A DNA stretch of 64,000 nt from Actinocatenispora rupis (GCF_016861975.1 NZ_BOMB01000016.1:62001-126000), one strand, 5' to 3'. Shown: positions 33,935 through 43,192, numbered from the stretch's first letter. Translations and numbers: made by a program. Notes: a model not told the origin generated them from the letters alone.

Positions 33935-35233
33935 ATCGCCCACGTCGTACCGCTCGGACCGGCACCGGACCGCCCGGTGCTGCGCCGGCTGCTGGCCGAA
34001 CACGAGCACGTCGTGGTCCTGCGCGGAGCCTGGCGCGCCGGCCGTACCGTCGTCGCGCTCCGGCCCGTCCGGTACGCCCCGGCCGGCGCCGACCCGTTCC
34101 GGCTGCTGCGCGACACCCCCGCGGCCGATCCGGGAGCGGGCGTGTGCGGCGGCTGGTTCGGCACCCTCCGGTACGACCTGGGCGAGCGCCGGCACCGCGC
34201 GCCGGTCGGCTGCCGTACCGGCGACCTGGCGTACGTCGACCGGGTGTTGCGGCAGCGCCACGACGGCGAGTGGGAGCTGGCCGGGCTGACCCCGCTGGGC
34301 CGCGCCGAGACCGACCGGTACCGGGAGCTGGTGCGCACGGCGGTGGACGGCGCCGCGCCGGGCTGGTCGCTCGGCCCGCTGTCGTTCCGGCCCCGGGCCG
34401 ACCACCTCGCCGCGGTACGCCGCTGCGTCGAGCTGATCTCCGCCGGTGAACTGTTCCAGGCGAACGTCGCGATCCGGCTGTCCGGCCGCTTCACCGGCGA
34501 CGCGGCCGAGGCGTACCTGGCGGTGGACGGGCGGCTGACGCCGGCGCGCGGTGCGTTGGTCCGGCTCGGCGGCCCCACGGTGCTGTCCGCCTCACCCGAG
34601 CTGTACCTGGACCGCGACGGCGACACGGTGTCCAGCGCGCCGATCAAGGGCACGGCCCCGCGTACGGGTGGGGCGGCGGCGCTGCGCCGGTCGGTGAAGG
34701 ACCGCGCCGAGAACGTCATGATCGTCGACCTGGTACGCAACGACCTGGGCCGGGTCGCCGAGCGCGGCAGCGTCGTCGTACCGGATCTGCTGGAGGTGGC
34801 GGGCTGGGCCGGTACCCGGCACCTCGTTTCCCGGGTCACCGCAACGGTTCCGGCCGCCGTGGACACCGGGACCGTACTGGCGGAGACGTTCCCGCCGGGC
34901 TCGGTCACCGGCTGCCCGAAGCTCGCCGCGCTCGACACGATCGACGAGCTGGAACCCGTCTCGCGCGGCGTATACACCGGTGCCGTCGGGTACCTGGCGC
35001 CCGGACGCCGGTCGGAGTGGAACGTGGCGATCCGTACCGCGGAGATCGCGGGGGAGCGGCTGGAGGTCGGCGTCGGCGGCGGGATCACGGTCGGGTCCGA
35101 TCCCGCCGCCGAGTGGGCCGAGTGCTGGACGAAGGCCGCCCCGCTGCTGCACGCGCTGCGCGCCGGCCCGCTCCCGGTGGAGCACGAGGGCCGGCGGGCG
35201 GCACGGGTCACGGCCCGTACGTCGCCTGCGTGA
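33935..35233 (+). CDS. Chorismate-binding enzyme, PabB-type aminodeoxychorismate synthase component I (about 430 aa)
   Basis: The C-terminal chorismate-binding domain is complete: ISAGELFQANVAIRLSG, SSAPIKGTAPR (the PIKGT form of PabB rather than PIAGT of TrpE), DLVRNDLGRVAERGSV, ETFPPGSVTGCPK and VGGGITVGSDP. It would convert chorismate to 4-amino-4-deoxychorismate for folate synthesis or a secondary metabolite. The start is unresolved. Homology-like sequence begins around 33930 with no ATG, GTG or TTG; an ATC at 33935 has GGAG 6 nt upstream, the next GTG is at 33977, and in-frame GTG 33794 and ATG 33671 lie inside the lyase gene. No glutaminase partner is adjacent. Confidence 0.85.
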   Translation: MAHVVPLGPAPDRPVLRRLLAEHEHVVVLRGAWRAGRTVVALRPVRYAPAGADPFRLLRDTPAADPGAGVCGGWFGTLRYDLGERRHRAPVGCRTGDLAYVDRVLRQRHDGEWELAGLTPLGRAETDRYRELVRTAVDGAAPGWSLGPLSFRPRADHLAAVRRCVELISAGELFQANVAIRLSGRFTGDAAEAYLAVDGRLTPARGALVRLGGPTVLSASPELYLDRDGDTVSSAPIKGTAPRTGGAAALRRSVKDRAENVMIVDLVRNDLGRVAERGSVVVPDLLEVAGWAGTRHLVSRVTATVPAAVDTGTVLAETFPPGSVTGCPKLAALDTIDELEPVSRGVYTGAVGYLAPGRRSEWNVAIRTAEIAGERLEVGVGGGITVGSDPAAEWAECWTKAAPLLHALRAGPLPVEHEGRRAARVTARTSPA

Positions 35234-36395
35234 CGGCGAAGACCGGCCGGTTGTTGAGCGTCTCGCGCAGCGTCCACAGCAGGTCCGGGTTGGTCGCGTC
35301 CTCCCAGTAGCTGAGGCTCTCGCCACCGGAGATCCAGGCGAACGTCAGCGGACCCGACGACGGCGTCCAGTAGTACAGCTGCTTCTGACCGGACGAGTTG
35401 AACCACCATCGTCCGTTGTGCGACGCCACGCCGTTCAGGTTGTACCAGGGGAGTTGCAGCGCCTCGGTCGCCGTGGTGCTCGCCGCGAACGTCGTCGTGC
35501 CGGACGCGAACGGGAAGCGCACCGCGCGCGGCGCCCGGTTCGGGTAGCCGGTGCAGCCCGACGAGCACGTGTACTCGGTCATCACGACCGACGGGATCGC
35601 CCGGTCCAGCGAGATCGTCGACCACACCAGGCTCGTACCGGAGGTCGTGTTGGACGTGATCGTGCCGACCTGCGGCAGCACGTAGGCGTAGTTGTGCGCG
35701 TAGTACGTGGTGCCGTCGGACTGGCGGCCGATCTGGTCCGCCGTACCGCCGGTGTTGGTCTTGAGGATCTTGCGCATGTCGAAGACGCGCATGCCGTGCC
35801 CGGTGTCCGCGACGTACAGGTAGTCGCCGTACCAGGAGATCCCGCCGGCGTGGATCGGGATGTCGGTGAAGTCCGGCGCCGACGCGCTGCCCGTCGGCTC
35901 CACCAACAGCACCTTCCGGTACGTGTTCGGCCAGGTGGCGTCCCAGTCGATCATCGTGATCCGGCTGCGGGACTGCGCACCGTCGCACCCGGCCTTCGTG
36001 TACCAGCTGACCACGACGAGCTGGTGCCCGTCGTAGTCGCCGCCGACGGCGTCCCGGGTGGTGGTGATGCCCTGCGGGTAGTTGGTGCAGTCGCCGACGT
36101 CGCCCGAGTCGTACGTGAAGCCGTCGCTGTAGCCGGCGACGCCCGGGTTGCTGATCGACTGCCGGGTGTGGTTGGCGTTGTCCATCACCTGGCTCACGCT
36201 GGCCGTCCCGAGCTTCGAGACCAGCGCGCTGTCGAGCGTGTCGTACTGGTGGTAGTTGGCGGACAGCGTGTACTGCCCGGCCGGCAGCGTCGTGGGGCCG
36301 CTGGCGGCGTTGGCGGTGGAGGGGGTACTGAGGGAGGTCGCGCCGAGGACGAGGACACCGGCCGCGGCGAGGAGGACCCGGCTGCGCACTGACAT
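35208..36395 (-). CDS. Secreted beta-propeller-like protein, function unknown (395 aa)
   Basis: A Sec signal peptide (SVRSRVLLAAAGVLVLGATSLS, cleavage near ANA-AS) precedes a Ser/Thr/Tyr-rich domain. Repeating blade-like segments such as HAGGISWYGDYLYVADTGHGMRVFDM, GVASHNGRWWFNSSGQKQLYYW and AWISGGESLSYW suggest a beta-propeller. One conserved-looking pair CSSGC could be a disulfide. AGGAGCC lies upstream of ATG 36395. The 3' end overlaps the convergent PabB-like gene by 26 bp. It has no obvious operon partner. Confidence 0.75.
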   Translation of the reverse strand: MSVRSRVLLAAAGVLVLGATSLSTPSTANAASGPTTLPAGQYTLSANYHQYDTLDSALVSKLGTASVSQVMDNANHTRQSISNPGVAGYSDGFTYDSGDVGDCTNYPQGITTTRDAVGGDYDGHQLVVVSWYTKAGCDGAQSRSRITMIDWDATWPNTYRKVLLVEPTGSASAPDFTDIPIHAGGISWYGDYLYVADTGHGMRVFDMRKILKTNTGGTADQIGRQSDGTTYYAHNYAYVLPQVGTITSNTTSGTSLVWSTISLDRAIPSVVMTEYTCSSGCTGYPNRAPRAVRFPFASGTTTFAASTTATEALQLPWYNLNGVASHNGRWWFNSSGQKQLYYWTPSSGPLTFAWISGGESLSYWEDATNPDLLWTLRETLNNRPVFAVTQATYGP

Positions 36396-36441
36396 GAGAG
36401 GCTCCTGTCGAATGCGGATGGTTGGCGTCACGATACGCCCG

Positions 36442-36452
36442 ATGTCGACAAT
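36442..36452. promoter_or_regulatory. Weak match to the GntR-type palindrome upstream of the secreted protein gene
   Basis: ATTGTCGACAT on the minus strand (36442-36452) resembles the GATTGTCGACAATC operator found at 44850 and 50631 but has only one intact half. It lies about 50 bp before the start of the secreted protein gene. It may be chance. Confidence 0.2.
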
Positions 36453-36659
36453 GTGCAGCCATGTCAGTCTGTTTGAAGCTTTGTGGCACACCTCCGGCAC
36501 CCGCCACAGCCCGCCGTACGCACGGCGCACGGCGACCGGAACCTGGTGCGGCACAAGGAAAGTACGGCCTGCGGTGGGTGCCGGCGCGTGGCCGTGGCGG
36601 GCCCGCCCGAGCGGTCGGGAGCCCGCAGCTCCAACTCACCCGGACCGGGGGGTACGAAC

Positions 36660-37475
36660 TCAGCCGGGTCGGGAGTGCGGGTCGGACGCGCCCGCGTCGT
36701 GCGCCAGCGCGCCGAGCGTGGCCAGGTCCGCCTCGTTGCGTACGACGTGGCCGGCCACGTCGCTGAGCCGCTCCCGCCGCGACCGCGCGTACTCCCGCAA
36801 CACCCGGAACGCCGCGTCCATGTCGAGCGTGAAGCGCTCGGCGAGTACGCCCTTCGCCTGCTCGATCACCACCCGGGTGGTCAGCGCGGTCTGCAACTGC
36901 TCGGCCAGCACCCGCCGGCGGCGCAGCGTCCGCTCCTGGAGCAGCCCGATCGTGGCGACGTCGGCGAGCGCCCGCCCCATCCGGCGGTCCTGCTCGCTGA
37001 GCAGCCCCGGCCGTACCCGGAACAGGTTCGCCACCCCGATCACCTCGGTACGCAGCCGCATCGGCAGCGCGTGCACGGCGTGCAGGTCCAGCTCTCTCGC
37101 CAACCGGCCCACCGCCGGCCAACGACCGTCCATCTTCGCCACGTCCGGCGTGTACACCGGCTCACCGCGGCGGAAGCACAGCACGCTCGGACCGCTGTCC
37201 GTCTGTACCTGCAACAGATCCATCAGCCCGGCCTCCTCGCTGGAGGAGGCGAGCACCCGCAGCTGCCCGTACTGGTCGGCGAGCATCAGTGCGGCCGCAT
37301 CCACGTCGAGCAGCTCCACACACCGGGCGGCCAACCGGTGGAGGAAGTCGATGACGTCGAAGTCGTCGACCAATGTGTCGGCGAACTCCACCAACGCCTC
37401 GGCTAGACGATCGTCACGCATGTCCCTCACACTTCCGGCGTCGTACTCGGACACCTCATACCGCGGGATCGTCAT
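36660..37475 (-). CDS. GAF-ANTAR domain transcription antiterminator, GAF type 1 (271 aa)
   Basis: A GAF sensor domain occupies about residues 40-180 (LLDVDAAALMLADQYGQLRVLASSSEEAGLMDLLQVQ). An ANTAR RNA-binding domain follows at about 195-250 (LTTRVVIEQAKGVLAERFTLDMDAAFRVLREYARSRRERLSDVA). ANTAR proteins bind hairpin pairs in nascent mRNA and prevent termination, controlled by the sensor domain. The longest start overlaps the preceding ANTAR gene by 20 bp; ATG at 37421 (MRDDRLAEAL) is an alternative closer to the GAF domain. Co-transcribed with a second GAF-ANTAR gene. Confidence 0.88.
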   Translation of the reverse strand: MTIPRYEVSEYDAGSVRDMRDDRLAEALVEFADTLVDDFDVIDFLHRLAARCVELLDVDAAALMLADQYGQLRVLASSSEEAGLMDLLQVQTDSGPSVLCFRRGEPVYTPDVAKMDGRWPAVGRLARELDLHAVHALPMRLRTEVIGVANLFRVRPGLLSEQDRRMGRALADVATIGLLQERTLRRRRVLAEQLQTALTTRVVIEQAKGVLAERFTLDMDAAFRVLREYARSRRERLSDVAGHVVRNEADLATLGALAHDAGASDPHSRPG

Positions 37476-38163
37476 CGAAGCGGACGCTCCGGCCGATCAC
37501 GTCGCGGGCGACATCTTCGACCGTACGACCCGTCGCGTACGCGCGGGCCCGGAGCCGGACGAACGCTTCCTCCGCACTCACGTCGAGCTGCGCCACGATC
37601 ATCCCGGTCGCCTGGTGCACCTCGGCACGGTACGGGAGAATCCCGCCACCCGCGAGGAGCCGGTCCGCGTCGCCGTCCAACAGAAGCACCATCGCCGCGT
37701 CGCACACGAGCAGAGCGCGGAGCGTCTCCTCCTCGGTCAGCGATCCTGGCCGGGTCCGATACGTTTCGAGTACCCCGACCCGGACCGCCCCAACCCGCAG
37801 CGGGAACGCGAAAACGGCGCGCGCCCCGACGTCCACCGCCTCGGTGGAGAACACCGGCCAGCGCCGCCGGTACGTGCCCTCCGTGAGGTCCCCGGCGAGC
37901 ACCGGGCTGCTGGTACCGAAGGCGTCCAGGCTGGGGCCCTCACCCACGTCGTACTGCAGGCGCTCCAGCCGGGCGGACACGTCGTCGCTCGCGCAGATCG
38001 GTTCACGGACCGAGGTGCTGGACATCGCGGTCAGTCCGACGCCGGTCATGCCGGGTAGTTCCGACAGGCAGCCGTCGCAGATGCCGTGGGCGGATCGCCG
38101 CCCGTCCCGCAGGGTGGACAGGATCCGTGCGAAGTCGGTCATGCCGGCGTGGTGATCGCCCAT
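37456..38163 (-). CDS. GAF-ANTAR domain transcription antiterminator (235 aa)
   Basis: The GAF-like N-terminal two thirds (LQYDVGEGPSLDAFGTSSPVLAGDL, about residues 70-95, and GARAVFAFPLRVGAVRVGVL) is the actinobacterial GAF_2 form. The C-terminal ANTAR domain includes ILPYRAEVHQATGMIVAQLDVSAEEAFVRLRARAYATGRTVEDVA. Starts at 38163 or 38142 (MTDFARILSTL) are both possible; neither has a strong ribosome site. It leads a two-gene unit of ANTAR regulators, which may work together or on different transcripts. Confidence 0.88.
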   Translation of the reverse strand: MGDHHAGMTDFARILSTLRDGRRSAHGICDGCLSELPGMTGVGLTAMSSTSVREPICASDDVSARLERLQYDVGEGPSLDAFGTSSPVLAGDLTEGTYRRRWPVFSTEAVDVGARAVFAFPLRVGAVRVGVLETYRTRPGSLTEEETLRALLVCDAAMVLLLDGDADRLLAGGGILPYRAEVHQATGMIVAQLDVSAEEAFVRLRARAYATGRTVEDVARDVIGRSVRFDDDPAV

Positions 38164-38520
38164 TCCGCACCGGCAATCGGCCGGCCGGACGTGTCAAGGC
38201 CCGACATCCCAACTACCTCCGACTCCGCGGGCGTACGCCCTGGTCCGCGACGATCCGGATCGCGCGATACTGGCGTGTGCCTAGCGATCTTAGCCAGCGC
38301 CGCACCGTCTCGGACCAACCTTCCAGACGGGACACGCGACCGTACGTTCCGGGTGGCGCGCCCCGGATCGCCCGTCCTCGGGGGAACGACGTACTGGTGG
38401 CTTTTGTCGCCGGGCACCGGCGCTGCGGCGCTGCCCACCAGCAGCCGCATCGCCGGTGCCCGGAGCAGGCCCGCCCACCGGTGGCGCCGAGCCTGCGCCA
38501 CGGGACCCGGCAGGCGGGTG
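38164..38520. other. 357-bp intergenic stretch without a gene
   Basis: The region lies between the ANTAR pair and a DUF5994-like gene, both on the minus strand. It has lower codon bias and several stops in each frame. It should hold the promoter of the ANTAR unit. No clear -10/-35 pair, RNA gene or repeat was recognised. Confidence 0.5.
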
Positions 38521-38964
38521 TCACCGACGCCGTACGGCCGGCGGCCACAGCCGACGCAGTACGCGGCGCTCGGGTTGGTGGTCTGGCTCCTGGTCCCACC
38601 GCAGTGCCGCGGCCGCACGGGACTCGGGCGCGTCGAACGGTACGAGAGTGAGGCTCACGCGGCGGCCGGTCATGCAGGTGACCAGTACCCGACGCTCGAA
38701 CAGCAGGGTGAACCACGTGACGGGGACCGGCCTGCCGCCCAACGCGACGGTGTCCGGATGCTGCGCCCAGTCGTCGACGTTGGCCTGCACCTGGACGACC
38801 GGCTCGTACCCGCGGCGGGCGATGGCCTGCGCCAGGGTCGGCAACTCCCGCGCCGGGTCCGGACAGCGGGGCCACCACGCGCCGTCGACGGCAGGTCCGG
38901 ACCCGTCGTCGTCGAACCAGGAGAACCGGCTCACCCCGTCGTCGGCGGACCGACCATGTGCCAT
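38521..38964 (-). CDS. DUF5994-like conserved actinobacterial protein (147 aa)
   Basis: The N-terminal part FSWFDDDGSGPAVDGAWWPRCPDPARELPTL and the middle VTWFTLLFERRVLVT resemble the small DUF5994 proteins common in actinomycetes, whose function is unknown. A strong ribosome site (GAGGGGG, 6 nt before ATG 38964) supports the start. The C-terminus is arginine-rich. Two aromatic WW/WF clusters may form a hydrophobic core or binding groove. In many genomes such genes sit near ANTAR regulators, as here. Confidence 0.65.
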   Translation of the reverse strand: MAHGRSADDGVSRFSWFDDDGSGPAVDGAWWPRCPDPARELPTLAQAIARRGYEPVVQVQANVDDWAQHPDTVALGGRPVPVTWFTLLFERRVLVTCMTGRRVSLTLVPFDAPESRAAAALRWDQEPDHQPERRVLRRLWPPAVRRR

Positions 38965-39070
38965 GAACGCCCCCTCGGCCGTACGGCAGCGGTCGATGGA
39001 CCGCCGGTACGCCGAGGTCTGGGGCGCATCAGTGAGCCTAGTACAGCAGGAGCCGTGAAGGTAACTCCAC

Positions 39071-39104
39071 GCCGTGCGTCCACTCCGGAAAGTGGCCGCA
39101 CGGC
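39071..39104 (-). terminator. Hairpin terminator of the amino-acid ABC operon
   Basis: GCCGTGCG/CGCACGGC outer arms and CCACT/AGTGG inner arms with one internal mismatch and a 6-nt loop lie 6 nt beyond the ATPase stop codon. Confidence 0.65.
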
Positions 39105-39110
39105 ATGTGC

Positions 39111-39875
39111 TCAGTCGAGTTCCGCGTCGCTGAGGTGCGTCGGATCCAGCACACGGCGCAGGAACGTACGGGTACGTTCCTCCGTCGGGTCACCCAGTAC
39201 CGCCGCCGGCGCGCCCTGCTCGACGATCACCCCACCGTCCATGAACACGACCCGGTCCGCGACGTCCCGCGCGAACGCCATCTCGTGCGTGACCACCAGC
39301 ATCGTCATGCCCTCGGTGGCGAGATCACGCATGACGGTCAGCACGTCGCCGACGAGTTCCGGATCGAGGGCGCTGGTCGGCTCGTCGAAGAGCATCAGCT
39401 CCGGCCCCATCGACAGCGACCGGGCGATCGCCACCCGCTGCTGCTGCCCACCCGACAGGTGCGCCGGGTACGCCCCGGCCTTGTCGCCCAGGCCGACCCG
39501 GTCCAGGTTCTCCCGGGCGATCCGCTCCGCCTCGGCCCGCGTACGGCGCAGCACCCGGCGTTGCGCGATCGTCAGGTTGTCCAGCACCGTCAGGTGCCCG
39601 AACAGGTTGAACTGCTGGAACACCATGCCGATTCGACGGCGCAGCGCATCCAGCTCGCAGTCCGGGTCCGTGATCTCGACGCCGAGCGTGTGGATCCGGC
39701 CGCGGGTCGGCGACTCCAGCAGGTTGACGCAGCGCAGCAGCGTCGACTTGCCCGAGCCGGACGGCCCGATCACGCAGACCACCTCACCGGACGTCACCGT
39801 CAGGTCGATGCCGGTCAGTACCTCCAGCGGACCGAACGACTTGTGCAGGTCCTCGATCACCACCGCGTCACTCAC
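39111..39875 (-). CDS. Polar amino-acid ABC transporter ATPase (254 aa)
   Basis: All ATPase motifs are present: Walker [10 protein letters not shown] near residue 35, the Q-loop [12 protein letters not shown], the signature [15 protein letters not shown], Walker [15 protein letters not shown] and the H-loop VVTHEM. The sequence is of the GlnQ/HisP class that drives import of polar amino acids. GTG at 39875 follows a strong AAGGAGG ribosome site; a longer frame to 39920 lacks one. It is the third gene of a binding-protein, permease, ATPase operon. Confidence 0.95.
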   Translation of the reverse strand: MSDAVVIEDLHKSFGPLEVLTGIDLTVTSGEVVCVIGPSGSGKSTLLRCVNLLESPTRGRIHTLGVEITDPDCELDALRRRIGMVFQQFNLFGHLTVLDNLTIAQRRVLRRTRAEAERIARENLDRVGLGDKAGAYPAHLSGGQQQRVAIARSLSMGPELMLFDEPTSALDPELVGDVLTVMRDLATEGMTMLVVTHEMAFARDVADRVVFMDGGVIVEQGAPAAVLGDPTEERTRTFLRRVLDPTHLSDAELD

Positions 39876-39941
39876 CGGCGTTCCTCCTTCGTCGCAACAC
39901 CGATGCGGCACGATGCCCATGATTCGCTCGCTGGCGCTCGC

Positions 39942-40772
39942 TCATCGCGCCCTCGCCGCCCGCAGCTCCATCCGCCGTACGACCTGCGACAGCGGCAACG
40001 TGATCACCAGGTACACGAGGGCCGCGACGATCAGCGGCGTGGCGTTGACGCGGGCGTTCAGTACGTCGGAGGAGAACTTGGTGATCTCCACGTTCGCCGC
40101 CGTCACGCCCAGCACGTACGCCAGGGAGGTGTCCTTGGTGAGGGTGATGATCTGGTTGGTCATCGGCGGGATGACGATCCGGAACGCCTGCGGGATGACG
40201 ATGGAGACCATCGCCCGGCCGTACGGCATGCCCAGCGTGCGCGCCGCCTCCAGCTGCCCCTTCGGTACGGCGAGGATGCCGGCGCGGATCGTCTCCGCCA
40301 TGTACGCCGCGGCCGTCATGCCCAGCCCGAGCGCCATCTGCCCGTACACGCCGCCCGGGATCTCGCGGTCCGGGAACGCGTTCGGGATGCCGTACCCGAC
40401 GAGGAACAGCACGACCAGCACCGGCAGTCCGCGGAACAGCTCGATGTAGCCGGTGGCCACCCACCGGTACGCGCGAACCTCGGACAGCCGCATCAGCGCC
40501 AGTACCGTGCCCAGGACCAGGCCGAACACGAACGCGCCGAGCGTGAACGCCAGCGTGTTCAGCAGCGCCGGCACGAGCACGCCCGGGAACATCGACCGGG
40601 CCACGTCGGGCCGGAAGAAGCCCTGCTGGACGGTGTGCCAGTCGGCGGTGAACGCGACGACCGCGAGTACGGCCACGAACACCGCGTACTGCACCAGCCG
40701 GATGATGCGGGTGCGCTGCCGCCGGGTCAGCCGGCGCTTCGGCCCGGCGGCAGCGTCGTCCACCGTGGTCAC
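39942..40772 (-). CDS. Polar amino-acid ABC transporter permease (276 aa)
   Basis: A His/Glu/Gln-type permease (HEQRo family) is indicated by YIELFRGLPVLVVLFLVGYG and the EAA loop GQLEAARTLGMPYGRAMVSIVIPQA, with five or six membrane helices. An N-terminal basic cytoplasmic stretch (PKRRLTRRQRTR) precedes helix 1. The GTG start overlaps the binding-protein stop by 4 nt. Only one permease gene is present, so it probably forms a homodimer. Confidence 0.94.
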   Translation of the reverse strand: MTTVDDAAAGPKRRLTRRQRTRIIRLVQYAVFVAVLAVVAFTADWHTVQQGFFRPDVARSMFPGVLVPALLNTLAFTLGAFVFGLVLGTVLALMRLSEVRAYRWVATGYIELFRGLPVLVVLFLVGYGIPNAFPDREIPGGVYGQMALGLGMTAAAYMAETIRAGILAVPKGQLEAARTLGMPYGRAMVSIVIPQAFRIVIPPMTNQIITLTKDTSLAYVLGVTAANVEITKFSSDVLNARVNATPLIVAALVYLVITLPLSQVVRRMELRAARAR

Positions 40773-41596
40773 GACGTGGCGCCCGGCTTACCGCCGATCC
40801 ACTTGGCGTAGATCTTGTCGTACGTGCCGTCCTTGTGTGCCTGCGCGATGACGTCGTTGATCGCCTTGAGCAGCTTCGGGTTGCCGCCCTTCTTCACCGC
40901 ATAGCCGTACTGCTCGCCGGTCCTGAACTGGGTCGACACCTCGAACTTGCCCGGGTTGTGCTTGACGTACGTCGCCATCACCGGCAGGTCGTCGATCGCG
41001 GCGTCCACCTGCTTGGTGGCGAGCGCCTGCTGCAACGCGGCCAGATCCTTGAACGACACGGTCGTGTAGCCGTTCTCCTTGGCGTGCTTGTTGCCGTAGT
41101 CCTCGCCGGTGGTCGACGCCTGGGTGCCGAGCTTCTTGCCCTTCAACGCACCCAGCGAGTCGTACTTCTGCCCGGCGCGCACCAGCAGCGCCTGGTCGGC
41201 GTCGAAGTACGGCGTGGAGAAGTCCATCACGGCCTGGCGTTCCGGGTTGATGGTCATGCCGGCGGCGGCCACGTCGCACTTGCCGGTGTTGAGGTCCTGC
41301 CCGGACTTGATGCCCTCGAACGGGGTGTCCACCACGGCCTGCTTGACGCCCAGCTTCTTCGCCACCAGGTCCATCAGGTCGATGTCGAACCCGACGATCT
41401 TCCCCGAGTCGTCCTTGTACTGGAACGGCTCGTACGGCAGGTGTGTGCAGACGGTGAGCTTCCCGGAGGCGACGAGCTTCGCCCCGGAGGCAGTCGCCCC
41501 GCCCTTCTCCGACTTGGCGCATCCCGTTGCCGCCACGGCGATTCCCGCCGCGACAAGTACGGCCAGCACCGACCGTCGCACGCTGTGTCGCATCAT
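40769..41596 (-). CDS. Amino-acid ABC transporter substrate-binding lipoprotein (275 aa)
   Basis: The lipoprotein signal RSVLAVLVAAGIAVAATGC ends at Cys26. The mature part is a family 3 solute-binding protein: LTVCTHLPYEPFQYKDDSGKIVGFDIDLM, GKCDVAAAGMTINPERQAVMDFSTPY and LGTQASTTGEDYGNKHA. Ligands of this family are polar amino acids such as glutamine, glutamate, arginine or ectoine; the exact one cannot be read. Two ATGs in tandem (41596, 41593) follow GGGAGA. First gene of the operon. Confidence 0.94.
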   Translation of the reverse strand: MMRHSVRRSVLAVLVAAGIAVAATGCAKSEKGGATASGAKLVASGKLTVCTHLPYEPFQYKDDSGKIVGFDIDLMDLVAKKLGVKQAVVDTPFEGIKSGQDLNTGKCDVAAAGMTINPERQAVMDFSTPYFDADQALLVRAGQKYDSLGALKGKKLGTQASTTGEDYGNKHAKENGYTTVSFKDLAALQQALATKQVDAAIDDLPVMATYVKHNPGKFEVSTQFRTGEQYGYAVKKGGNPKLLKAINDVIAQAHKDGTYDKIYAKWIGGKPGATS

Positions 41597-41735
41597 GTCT
41601 CCCGTTCCCGGAACCCTCCGCTGAGGTTCACGTCGAGTGATCCTGCACGGTGAGTGGCCGGCGGCGCAATACGCGCAGAGCCGTTCCCGCCGCTGGGAAG
41701 CGCGGCTGACCAGCGCCCGGCGAACGGTTCGTCAC

Positions 41736-41766
41736 GGGCGGGTCACGGCACTCGCGTGACCCGCCC
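41736..41766 (-). terminator. Hairpin terminator of the APC permease gene
   Basis: GGGCGGGTCACG and CGTGACCCGCCC are perfect 12-bp arms around a 7-nt loop, 13 nt past the stop codon. Confidence 0.7.
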
Positions 41767-41779
41767 GTACGACGGACGG

Positions 41780-43192
41780 TCAGCCGACCCCGGTCGCCAG
41801 CTTCGACTTGCGGTACCCGTACAGCGCGTAGATGACGCAGCCGAGCACGAACCACACGCCGAACCGGATCCACGTCGCCGGGTGCAACTGCGTGATCAGC
41901 CAGATGCTGAACACCACGCCGAGCGCCGGTACCACCGGCATGCCCGGCACCCGGAACGTGCGCGGCGCCTCCGGGTTGCGGTAGCGCATGACGATGATCG
42001 CGACGCAGACGACGACGAACGCCAGCAGGATGCCGATGTTCGTCAGCTCGGCCGCCGTCCCGATCGGCACGAGGCCCGCGACCAGCGCCGACACCACGCC
42101 GATGATCCAGGTCGGCCGGTGCGGCACGTGGTTCTTCACGTGGGTCTTCGCGAACCAGCCCGGCAGCAGGCCGTCCCGGCTGATCGCGTACCAGATGCGG
42201 GACGCGCCGAGCATGAACGAGAACAGCACCGTCAGGATGCCGACGACCGCGCCGATCGCGATGACCGTGCCGAAGCCGGACAGCCCGACCGACGCGAACG
42301 CCGAGGAGAACGCCGACGTCACGTTGATGTGCAGGTACGACTGCATGCCGGTGAGGACGGTGCAGGCCAACAGGTACAGCACCATCGCGATGGCCAGCGA
42401 CAGCACGATCGCCTTCGGCAGGTTGCGCCGGGCGTCCTTGGACTCCTCGGCCGCCGTGGACATCGCGTCGTACCCGAACACCGCGAAGAACACCGTCGCC
42501 GCGCCGGTCAGCGCCCCGCCGAAGCCGAACGGGAAGTACGGGTGGAAGTTGGCGCCGTGGATGTAGAAGACGCCGACCACGATCACCGCGAGTACGATCG
42601 CGAGCTTGACGAACACCAGCACCGTCTCGACCCGGGCGCTGGCCTTGATGCCCCGGTTCAACAGGAACGCGATGAGCAGGCACAGCAGCGCCGCGAACAC
42701 GTCGACCTTGTGCCCGTGCCCGGTGCCCGGCGCGCCGAGCATCCAGGCCGGCAGGTCGAGCCCGATCTGGTTGAGCAGGAACTGGAAGTAGCCCGAGATG
42801 CCGATCGCGACCACCGCGATGATCGCCGTGTACTCCAGCAGCAGGTCCCAGCCGATGAGCCAGCCTGCGAACTCGCCCAGCACCGCGTACCCGTAGGTGT
42901 AGGCGGATCCGGCGACGGGCACCATGCCGGCGAACTCGGCGTAGCTGAGCGCCGCGGCGGCCGAGGCGATCCCGGCGATGATGAACGACAGCGACACGGC
43001 GGGGCCGGCGGTGTCGTGCGCGACCTCGCCGGCGAGCGTGAAGATCCCGGCGCCGATGATCGCGCCGAGGCCGATGGCGGTGAGCTGCCACAGCCCGAGG
43101 CTGCGGCGTAGGCCGGTGGAGTCCGACTCCTCGTCCGGCCCGATGGGCTTCCGGCGGAACATCCCGCGGGACTGAGCGGTCTGTGTCGACAT
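41780..43192 (-). CDS. APC superfamily amino-acid permease (470 aa)
   Basis: Twelve membrane segments and the first-helix signature GLGAIIGAGIFTLAGEVA mark a member of the amino acid-polyamine-organocation superfamily, closest in feel to the cationic amino-acid transporter (CAT/YfnA) group. AGSAYTYGYAVLGEFAGWLIGWDLLLEY and GYDAMSTAAEESKDARRNLPKAI are conserved CAT blocks. It ends in a 12-bp terminator and stands just before the catabolic island, but no copy of that island's palindrome is seen at its promoter. It may supply an amine or amino acid for the aminotransferase. Confidence 0.92.
   Translation of the reverse strand: MSTQTAQSRGMFRRKPIGPDEESDSTGLRRSLGLWQLTAIGLGAIIGAGIFTLAGEVAHDTAGPAVSLSFIIAGIASAAAALSYAEFAGMVPVAGSAYTYGYAVLGEFAGWLIGWDLLLEYTAIIAVVAIGISGYFQFLLNQIGLDLPAWMLGAPGTGHGHKVDVFAALLCLLIAFLLNRGIKASARVETVLVFVKLAIVLAVIVVGVFYIHGANFHPYFPFGFGGALTGAATVFFAVFGYDAMSTAAEESKDARRNLPKAIVLSLAIAMVLYLLACTVLTGMQSYLHINVTSAFSSAFASVGLSGFGTVIAIGAVVGILTVLFSFMLGASRIWYAISRDGLLPGWFAKTHVKNHVPHRPTWIIGVVSALVAGLVPIGTAAELTNIGILLAFVVVCVAIIVMRYRNPEAPRTFRVPGMPVVPALGVVFSIWLITQLHPATWIRFGVWFVLGCVIYALYGYRKSKLATGVG

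Noticed and set aside
30922-37122. A 2066-codon open frame on the minus strand
   Set aside because: It runs antisense to several conserved genes and has the Arg/Pro/Ala-rich composition of shadow frames in very GC-rich DNA.
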